This document shows positions 55,664 through 64,000 of a DNA stretch of 64,000 nt, piece after piece. The stretch is from Sistotremastrum niveocremeum HHB9708 (lineage: Eukaryota > Basidiomycota > Agaricomycetes > Sistotremastrales > Sistotremastraceae). The notes below the pieces were generated by a model. That model made no database searches. It was not told the origin of the DNA and was given only the letters and a program-made list of their open reading frames with translations. Each line of letters starts with the position of its first letter. Positions within the stretch are counted from its first letter, which is position 1. The translations under genes and the position numbers were made by a program. The DNA lies in contig KV419399.1 in NCBI GenBank assembly GCA_001630475.1, forward strand, positions 1,021,599 to 1,085,598. The letters are read 5' to 3'.

Positions 55664-58060
55664 TCAATGATAATAGCTCTTCTCCCCCAAATCAACGACC
55701 GAAACGCTCTTCCACATTCCAATCCCTCCCATCCCGCTCTCTCCTCCTCGCTTCCCAAATTTATTCAATCCAGGGAGTAGTCCTCCCTTCGCCGACTCCA
55801 AGGTCGAATTCAAATTGGAGGGAGAATTCAGAGGCTGAGTCTTCTTCCGGGATGGAAGTTCGGGGACTTTGAATCCATCTTTCGATAATCCGAAACCTTT
55901 CTTCAAATTACTCCAACTAATGTCTTTCTTCTTCGAGTTCTTTGATGTATCCGATGTAAACTCGGGACGAGTTTCCGGTTTCGTCGAACTGGATTGCGAG
56001 TCGGACGAGGACGAAGAGGGGGAGGATTTGGAAGGGAGCTGTGGGATTTTGAACGGAGCGATGATTTTATCCATCGCTTTTCCCATTGACGTGGATAATT
56101 TGGAATTCGAAGCTTTCGTTTTCAATTTTGGAGTTGGCGAGGGTTCAGCTCGAGATGCTGCTGCTCCCGCCGCGGATTTGACAGGGGTGGATAGGGGGGA
56201 TGACTTGCATATCTCTTCGATCGTTTTCGGTTTCGTCGAGCTCGATACCAGTGGCAGGGCTGGTATCTTCTTCTCCAAATTTGAACTGGCGTTCGAGACG
56301 TTCGGTCTCGGTGGGCTCGGAGTTTTCAGTGATTTTAGGGATGGAGATGGCGATGGTGCCCGAGAAGGCAGCGTCGATGGGGCTGGCGAAGCCTGGGCAG
56401 AATTCTGTAGAGTATCATCAAACCTCTTCAAAACTTCCTCGAGGCAATCGAAAACCTCTTGACTCTTCTCCGCAGAGATTTGATACATCTGCGTACGACT
56501 CGGACTCGGATTCGGATGAGGAGATGTGAACGATGAGACGCGTTGACGAGAGCCTGAGAGGGACATGGATTGGACGCGGCGGATGACGTGTTCGATGGTA
56601 GTGGAGTCTGAGCGGATTTGAGTTGCGTGATGGGCCCATTTGGGAGGGAGACACGATTCCGGCATGATGGGTATATTCCTACCCACTCATCAATCAATAC
56701 CCCCAACCCTAATACTTAAAATGAGAAAGGGAGGACGTACCGTTTGTTTCGTATGACGAGATCATGACATTCCCTCACAATACCTCGTAGGAATTCCCGG
56801 CCTTCTTCTAGGACATCGTCGTTTGCCCCGTGGAGATTTTCGTAGAACCTTCCTAGGAATGCGACGAATGCTTGTGCGAGACAGATGTCTTCGCAATTTG
56901 ATGGAGGGATGTATTGGGAGAGTTTAATGGCTCGGGCGAGGGATGCTAGGACTGGCGTTGAACGGATTATTCGAGTGATCAACTATTATAAACGTGTATA
57001 TCAGTGAGTTGATGGATGGGGGGAAGAGGGGAGGACTTACGGTTGCGAGATGAGGAGCGCCAGAGATGGAATATTCATACCAAGGCCATTCACCCATCAT
57101 CAAATCCACAATCCAGAAATTCAACAAACACTCTCCCATCTCCAACCTCATCGAATGCGGTTCCATCAACAACACCCCTCCATCCTCAAACTTAAATTCG
57201 GGGAGATCGAGTAAATCGACTCTTGTGAAGAGTGCTGAAGAGGAGGAGGAGATGGAGTGACGGGTGTGTCGGATGAATGAGGAGATCCAGGATTGATCGA
57301 GTTCGGAGGATTCTTTGGATTTGTCTCGTGGAAGGAAGAGATGGCGAGCAGGGTCATAATTCGTATTATCCACAAACACAGGATCATTCCACCTCTCTCC
57401 CTCCCCACCATAATCTGCGTCTCGACCAAGTTTCTCATTAAGATCATCCCACACATCCACCTCCAACCAATCGAAATATTTATATAACCACGCGTATACA
57501 CCGACAAGACCTTGGATTTTGTATATTGCGCCTATGTAGGATTCGAAGAGGTCTGCGAGGGGCTTTGGGGGGTGTTGGGAGGAGGTGGGGGAGTAGGCGG
57601 ATATGAGGGCGTGGGTTGGGGGTGGGAATGAGGCGGTTGTGTGGAGGGAGAGTGTGTGGGTTAGACGGCCTAGGAGGTCGTTTGTGCATAATGCGGCGCG
57701 GGCGAGCTATGAATCCATCAGATCAGTATGAGTTAATTTCTCAAGGAATCCACAGAATAAACGGTTGATGAATGGACGGGGGATGTGTGGGATGAGAAAC
57801 GAGAATGGAAGGTAACTCACACGTTGACGTCTCTGATTCCTCACATACCTCCTCCCCGTAATATCAGCAGCCAAAACACCCACACATCGATCCCCAATTA
57901 ACTCCAAGAAATCATTGTTTCCTGGTGTACCGACGCAGCAGTTGTTGACGATTTCGAGGAGGGGGGAGGGGAGAGGGGGTGGAGGGGGTGGTTGGGTTGA
58001 TGGGGAGGAGGAGGAGGCGGTGCGTTGGAGGTTGGAGCGTTTTCGGCGGAGGGGGTGCAT
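55664..58060 (-). CDS. RNase III-domain protein, 720 aa
   Basis: Four exons (58,060-57,821, 57,706-57,041, 56,982-56,741, 56,678-55,664) join in one frame. Exon 1 contains NDFLELIGDRCVGVLAADIT, matching the RNase III signature NERLEFLGD with the first acidic residue as D. Exon 2 begins LARAALCTNDLLGRLTHTLS and carries KPLADLFESYIGAIYKIQGL, the second catalytic motif with D and E in place. The expected metal-binding acidic set (D, E, D, then D, E) is present, so cleavage of double-stranded RNA is plausible. No dsRNA-binding domain is evident after it. Instead there is a helical middle region and a long serine/proline/lysine-rich tail. This differs from canonical Dicer or Rnt1. Role in RNA silencing or rRNA processing is unknown. 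Confidence 0.7.
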
Positions 58061-58888
58061 CGTTTGTTAGTAGTATTATGAGTACGAGTCAAAGATGAGG
58101 GTGAACGGTGGGATAAGGGAGGAGGAGGGTGAAATTGCTGCATTATATAGAGCGTACAGAGTGGCATCGAAGTTGCGCACAACAAGAAAACAAGACAAAA
58201 GTCGTTGACAAGACGATATGCCACCCAGATAAATCTCGCAACATTGTTTCCTTGTCTTTGCGGTGATCGGAATGATCGGAATCGGATAACATCGGCTTCG
58301 TGCCGGCTAGTAATATTTTGTGGGCATTTTTTGAACTGGCATGGGAAGGAATTTAAGGAAGGAGGTCAGCTGAGTATGGTGTTCCTAATTTTCGTGAGAG
58401 ATCAGGATAGCCCATGGTCAGAAATATTGAAATCGAACGAAATAAATTGGTGCCCGGCTTAGACGAAAAATGGCTCGTCTGCGGATATTTCTGCACGTAG
58501 GCTGTCGTAGCCAGATCATCCGTACTAGCAGCATGTTAGGTCACAAATCAGTTCGCCCCATCTGATCTTCGTACCATGGGGAAAGGAAAATCCAGCAAAA
58601 ATATTGGAGAAAAGGCCATGATGAGCGTAAGCCGAAGATACTCCGAGAACGCCGAAGAAGGGGCTCCTTCCGGATTCCATCCCTTCCATCGCCTTCCGCG
58701 TATACCGTTTCCCGCTCAAAATATGGCAGGAAGAGCTATATTGGGTATATCTGACAGGTAGCGGGTATGACGGGCCGTCAGGGGTGGATGTGCTATAAAG
58801 ATCGCCGGATCTGCTGGTGCAGCTGCTTCGTTCGTCTTGATCTGTTTCGCTGTCAGCTTTAGGAAAATCGACGACGATTACTAGTAGG
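58061..58888. other. Intergenic region between divergent genes
   Basis: About 830 bp between the RNase III-domain gene (minus) and lactonase B (plus), probably with both promoters. A 61-codon plus-strand frame is not supported. Confidence 0.4.
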
Positions 58889-60034
58889 ATGGGTGAAACG
58901 TATACTATTCTTGTGGGCTCGTATACGAGGTCTGTGACGACGCTCAAGTTCACTCCGGCGACTTGTTCGCTTGTCGTTTTGTCATTTGTTGAAGTCGGTC
59001 ATCATCCCTCCTGGATCGATAATCACCCTACGCATCCTGAACTTGTCTTTGCGACTATCGAAGCTAGTGAGGGCGAAGTTGTCGTTGTTGAAGTTGATGG
59101 AGAGGGCAAGGGAGCTGTTGTGGGACGAGTGAGTAGTGGAGGCGAAGATCCGGCTCATGTGTGGATTGGTGAAAATGAGATCGTCGTCGGGAACGTACGT
59201 CTCTCCTTTCTTTGACATCGTTATCATCGAGCTGATTGCTAGTAGTATTCCGGCTCTTCGATTCTTCAAATCCCATTCATCGCTGAATCTCCTTATCTCT
59301 CCGCACCTTCTGCTCAAGTCGTTCGATTTGAAGGAACGGGTCCGAGAGAAGATCGTCAAGAAAAATCGCATCCGCATCAAGTCTATCATCATCCCTCTCG
59401 CGAAGAACTCCTCATTCCGGATCTCGGTGCTGATAAAGTCCATCGTCTCCTCCGTGACGAGACTAAGGAAGGCGAATGGGTTGTGAAAGGGGAGATTAGT
59501 GTGAAAGCAGGGAGCGGCCCAAGACACGTATTCGTAAAAGGTGTGTTTCAAAGCGTCGCTCAACCGTGCATTCGCTCATGGATTATAGACGACGTTCTAT
59601 ACATCGTCGGCGAGCTCTCCTCCGAACTCCTATCCTACTCCCTCCCTCCCATTTCCTCGTCAGGCCCCGCCCCAACGCACCTCGCAACCCTCGCCACAAC
59701 ATCCACCCCTCCAACCCCAACCGCACTCGCCGCAGAAATCCTCCTCTCCCCTTCTAAAACCCACCTCCTCATCTCAAACAGAAACGACACCCATCCCCTC
59801 GGCGACCCCATAGCAATATTCACCCTCCACCCCACCTTCGAGCGAGTAGGAGAGGTAAGGACTGGATTGAATCATATTAGGGGTATGCAGTTTAGTAAGG
59901 ATGGGAAGTATTTGATTGTGGGGGGTGCGAATGGGGGTGGTGTCAAGGTGTTTGAGTGGAGTGGGGAAGGGGAGTGGGCGAAGGAGGTTGCGCATGTTGA
60001 GCTTGAGGCGCCGACTGACTTCTTGTGGTTGTGA
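58889..60034 (+). CDS. Beta-propeller lactonase-like protein B
   Basis: Three exons (58,889-59,194, 59,246-59,540, 59,589-60,034), 348 residues, with the same intron positions as lactonase A. Start MGETYTILVGSYTRSVTTLK. Family blocks: GHHPSWIDNHPTHPELVFAT, LIPDLGADKVHRLL, AGSGPRHVFVKG, ISNRNDTHPLGDPIAIF and RGMQFSKDGKYLIVGGANGG. Likely a cytosolic lactone hydrolase; substrate unknown. It is followed on the same strand by a broken third lactonase and ABC copy 3, mirroring the lactonase A/ABC copy 2 neighbourhood. Confidence 0.85.
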
Positions 60035-60539
60035 GAGGGCTTAGTCGAGGCTTTGGCGGAATGCGTGGTACGTTCTCCCATTGTCAGTTATGGATTGATT
60101 CCATTGCTGAGTTCTTTGTAGAGGAGTGTAGCGAGAGAGCTATTATTTAGACGTATCGAAGTTAAAATGTCAATTATCTTGTCGTTGACAGAAATGAGTC
60201 AATGGACCTATCGCGCCCTTGAATATCATCCTGTCATCGTACATGGGAATCAAACTCTAATCATTTTTGTCCGAGTGGACCCTGATCGACTCATGCTACT
60301 TACCCTTTTGGATGGTACCACCACCTTGCAAGCACCAGAGCAGCCACGGGAGAGGTACCATCTCACGTAGCCCGCGTGTTTCCTTCCTTGATCGGTCGAC
60401 GTTCGCCTGTGCAGCTATCTTGCGATCTTCGTGCGTGTGCGTCTCAGAGTCCCATAAAAATCGACGGATGACACGAACATGAACTATAGAATAGCACATG
60501 GCGATCATCATAAATTAGCCACCTTCGGGCCTCCAAAGC
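60035..60539. other. Intergenic region after lactonase B
   Basis: No supported gene. It may contain decayed sequence of the third lactonase 5' part, but I cannot align any of it by eye. Confidence 0.35.
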
Positions 60540-60720
60540 ATCCAGTCTTCAATATTTTACCATGACACCAGCGACGAGATGTTCGTATCAGACCTTGGAG
60601 CTGATAGACTCTATCGGCTTGTTCGCTCGTTGAAAAATAAAACACTTTGGGTGGTGAATGAAAGGGATACTATAGAGGTAAAGCCCGGTAGCGGCCCCGG
60701 TACGAATTGATCAAAGGCTT
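60540..60720 (+). pseudogene. Fragment of a third lactonase
   Basis: The stretch reads SIFYHDTSDEMFVSDLGADR, then LYRLVRSLKNKTLWVVNE and EVKPGSGPG, matching the middle exon of lactonases A and B. At the end a single-base deletion relative to A turns the HVLIKG region out of frame, giving TGA, and the splice donor is lost. No first or last exon is recognisable nearby. It lies about 600 bp before ABC copy 3. A relic of an ancestral lactonase-ABC pair is the simplest reading. Confidence 0.75.
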
Positions 60721-61314
60721 GTCCTTCTCGACATCTTATCGCTAATATCTGGAGTTTCCGTTCCGCCAAAACATCCTGATCACATGTCGACATATGGGCG
60801 ATATGCATTCATCTATCAAAGACATGTTCTTCAATTCACTAGGGTTCCATTGGCACCGCGGATTGGTTTGAGCTCTCAATTCGAATTTGGCTAGTTCGAC
60901 GACGAACCGACATCAGAAAAGCTAGCGGAATCTCGAGCTCGGTGCATTATACAGATACCCCTGCCCGAGATATCCCGTGACTCCACGTCGCGAAATGAGC
61001 GTGTACGCCAGAACGCGTGTTTTCGTGGTGAATGCGGTAGAATGACGGAGGCTGTGCAAACTTCCGGAAGCCGACCGTAAGCGCTCTTCTCTTCGATCTT
61101 TTTCCATTTCGTTATCCATGTGGTGCTATAACTTGGTGTAGTCACTTGCTCGGACCCGAAGACTGTACAAATGGAATGGTGCAACGACAAAGTATCGCCC
61201 TCGACCTTATAGCACTTAGGGTATCTCGAGGAACGTCCCCACATTTCCTTTCAGCCTCCAAATTGAACGTTCCGCGTCGCTCGTGCTTCCCGTGTCTCAA
61301 ATTCTGACAACTTG
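60721..61314. other. Upstream region of ABC copy 3
   Basis: No gene supported; probably promoter plus decayed lactonase sequence. Confidence 0.35.
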
Positions 61315-64000
61315 ATGAGTATGGACAATATGATCCCTTTCAAGAAGATGGAATACGTGCCTGTCGTTCTCGGTGCAGCCTCTTTCCTAGTCCTATGCAT
61401 CCACGTTGGCGTCGTCATGTCACGCAAGGGAGAACCGAAGCCAGATATTCAGTCGACTTCGCGACAACACTGGGGACCAGAATACGCAGATAGTCTCAAG
61501 TTAAGAACATGGTTGCAATGGATACGACTTGTCCTTTGCCTGGCGTTGTTCAGTGTTTCAATATCTCAGCTTGTTCTTGTTCTCACGAGGGTCCGACTTG
61601 TCGATATATGTCTCCTGGCATTCTTCGTGCGTACGCGTTCGAATTCTTTCTGCTCATTCTTTGATCAAGAAGCTTCCAGATATACTCCGGGATTCTCTCA
61701 TCTTTGACTGTTATGAAGGAGGGTGCCTTTGACGCATCCGTACACGTCACCGTTCTCCATGCGATCGCTTTCTTGACATTCTCGTTTCTCGATCTATCAC
61801 CTCTTGCGTATACCCAGCCGAATGGCACATGGAACATCCCAATTGCACCTGTCCAATACCTGCGCGTGACTTTGCTTTCCATAACTGGGATCCTTATCCC
61901 TCTTCTCCTTCCACGAAATTACGTACCTCTCGATCCATCCGTGTGTTCTCTTCTCTAGTCAAGCACCGATGCACATCTCTGACACGCTGGGATCACAGAA
62001 CCCTAGACCTCCGGCATTACACCAGATCGCCTCACCGCTCTCCTTCTCGTACTTCACTTTCCTTGACCCCTTAGTCTGGAAAGCCTTCAAGAATCGGAAG
62101 GGCAGCGGATCTTCACTGTTGAAAGATATTCCAAGATTGGCGGAGGATGATTCCGCGCAATATCAGTCTAAACAGTCCTTTGCCGTACGATTCTTAACAT
62201 ACTCATGGGCACGAATGTCTCATGGACGTCGGTAGATCGTGGATCCTGTCATGGCCAATCAGAAGCGGAGCATCGCGCGGAGCATGATCATATATTTCAG
62301 TACATCTTCTTTCCTTTCGTGCCCATTTTCAAGCTGACCTTTTCGATCAGACAAGCAATATTTCATCATGACGATCGTGACTTTAATTCAAGTCAGTCGT
62401 CTCCAGCGCTCTGTAGACCGCGCGACCTGATAGACGCCTTAGGTCACCACTGATTTCGCATGGCCTCTCGCAACGAATCGCATCCTCAACTTCCTCGAAT
62501 CCTCTCCGCAATCGCCTGACGCCCCTCAAACTTCGGCTTTAAAACCTTGGGTCTGGATCCTTTGGCTTACCCTCGGTCCAATATTTGGAACCTTTCTCAA
62601 TGAGATGTATGAGTTCTACATCGTGAGCTCCTTCTTACAGGTTTTTTTATGATGAGAAAAGCCGACAGAGGGTTGTGAAGACTGTTGTGCTCTCGAGGAT
62701 GCAAGCGATCCTGTCGCAGCTTTTACTCGTCCATGCCTTGCGAGTTCGCCTGAACACGATCACACCTCTCTCCAAGTCCAAGAAATCACCGCCGGCATCA
62801 ACAAAGAAGCCCGATGATCCCGCAATTGAACACGACTCCAGCAGTTCTTCATCGAATGCGATTACGTCGGCCGACATCGCTGAAGAGAAAGAAGATTATA
62901 TCGGGAAGATCAATAATCTATTGTCGAGTGATCTGGAGTGGCTCTTTTCGTTCCAAGAATGGATGAGACCTGGTACGAGAATCTTTCGCTCCTGCAGCTC
63001 GATCGTGATATTGAGTGTAATCATAGCGATCTTGGGAATTCATGCTATGATGTGCATGTTATTATTATATTTTATTCTCGGGTGGAGGTACGTCGGCCAT
63101 ACTCGAAGTTATTTATTTCTCCGTGTGTTTATGGTGTGATCCATTAGTGCTTTAGTTGGGTTAGCGACTATGCTCTGCGGCATGCCGATCCCTTATTACC
63201 TCGGGAAAAGAATTCGGCTCGTCCAGCAAGGCAGGATGAAAAAGGTATTGTATTTTTGACACCGCTCTGATCGCGTGGTTAGCCTCTGACAGTGTTACAT
63301 AGGCCGATTCGAGAGTCGCGGCTGTGAGTCAAAGTACGTCATCTCCTTCCCTCCGCCTTCCGAATTATTCTGATGAGAATTCGTCTATCTAGCGATGAAC
63401 GTCATCCGGATGATAAAGCTCTTCGCTTGGGAGGAGAAGGTTAAAGATCGCATATTTGAAAAGCGGGAAGGTACGAAATGATCTCATCTCTTTCGATTTA
63501 TTGATGAAGGTCGATCAGAGGAACTTCGATACATATTCTGGAATGTGATCCTGGATTGTGTCAGTATGATACTCAAGTAGGTTTTGGAAGATGTGTTTCT
63601 CGGGCGAATACTCATCTGCCTTTGAAGTCTATCTGTGCCTTTGGCCACGAAGATTGTTACCTATGCAGTATATGTAAGCGGTGCATAAAATCCATATCAT
63701 GACCGTTTTGAACTCTGGCTAGACTCTCGTCATGGGCGAGGAACTCGTTGGTAAGATATTTCTTGGTGTTTCGTGATCGGCTCTGATCGGCTCTAAAGCT
63801 TCGAAGCTGTTCTCGTCTCTCGTCGTGAGTATCGTGTCTTCTTCCGACCGTATTTGGATTCTAAATCTGGATGTAACAGCTGTTTAATATACTCGCCAAT
63901 GATGTCCACGTCGTATTTTGGAAGATTACATTTATATTGAGAAGTGCATGATTCATCCTTTCTAATGAGATTCATCGTCCTGACGTATACTTCAGGCAAG
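61315..64000 (+). CDS. ABCC/MRP-type ABC transporter, copy 3 (partial)
   Basis: The N-terminal part of a third ABCC exporter, cut by the window edge before NBD1. ATG 61,315 gives MSMDNMIPFKKMEYVPVVLG; ATG 61,321 is also possible. TMD0-like helices (VLGAASFLVLCIHVGVVM, WIRLVLCLALFSVSISQL) and LHAIAFLTFSFLDLSPLAYT follow. Next come [33 protein letters not shown], the linker [20 protein letters not shown] and FQEWMRPG, and TMD1 pieces (NVIRMIKLFAWEEKVKDRIF). Exon order and junctions follow copy 1 closely, and copy 1 is its nearest relative in the window. I cannot tell whether the rest is intact. Confidence 0.8.

Overview
The window looks like nuclear DNA of a filamentous basidiomycete, probably an agaricomycete. 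Genes carry many short GT-AG introns (about 45-65 bp). There is an F-box/LRR gene, HGD-type kinase genes with TPR-like tails, and paired MRP-type ABC transporters, all typical of that group. Species-level placement is not possible from sequence alone; a Sebacinales- or Cantharellales-like fungus is only a guess.

Layout. 0.7-8.0 kb: a complete ABCC transporter (copy 1, plus strand) with one intron swollen to about 1.1 kb. 8.4-9.1 kb: an inverted-repeat element. 10,044-27,499: a 17.5-kb mobile-element candidate. It has about 30-bp terminal inverted repeats, a 4-bp ACCT flanking duplication and ACAGGT-rich subterminal arrays at both ends. It carries a DDE integrase gene plus at least two intact multi-exon genes of unknown function (a 992-aa protein ending in a J-domain-like segment and a 643-aa protein), a proline-rich gene and small genes. 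It has itself been hit by hAT-like non-autonomous elements: one splits the integrase, and a nested pair splits the proline-rich gene. CATAGC-rich arrays in opposite orientation lie outside both ends.

28.2-42.9 kb: three paralogous kinase-TPR genes (two minus, one plus), an F-box/LRR-like gene, a glutathione transferase-like gene and a conserved Kelch-repeat gene. 43.4-44.6 kb: a tandem pair of genes for tiny one-helix membrane proteins. 45.3-64.0 kb: a duplicated neighbourhood made of beta-propeller lactonase A, ABCC copy 2 (minus), a third tiny membrane protein, an RNase III-domain gene, lactonase B, a broken third lactonase fragment and ABCC copy 3 (plus, cut by the window edge).

The most unusual signal is an 18-nt core found five times, only inside the 17.5-kb element. 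Each copy is flanked by different but mutually complementary arms, so stems vary while the loop is kept. The second main point is the element itself: a large cargo-bearing DNA element that encodes a DDE integrase rather than a tyrosine recombinase. Its gene interpretation rests on spliced reading frames joined by eye, and no database search was possible.
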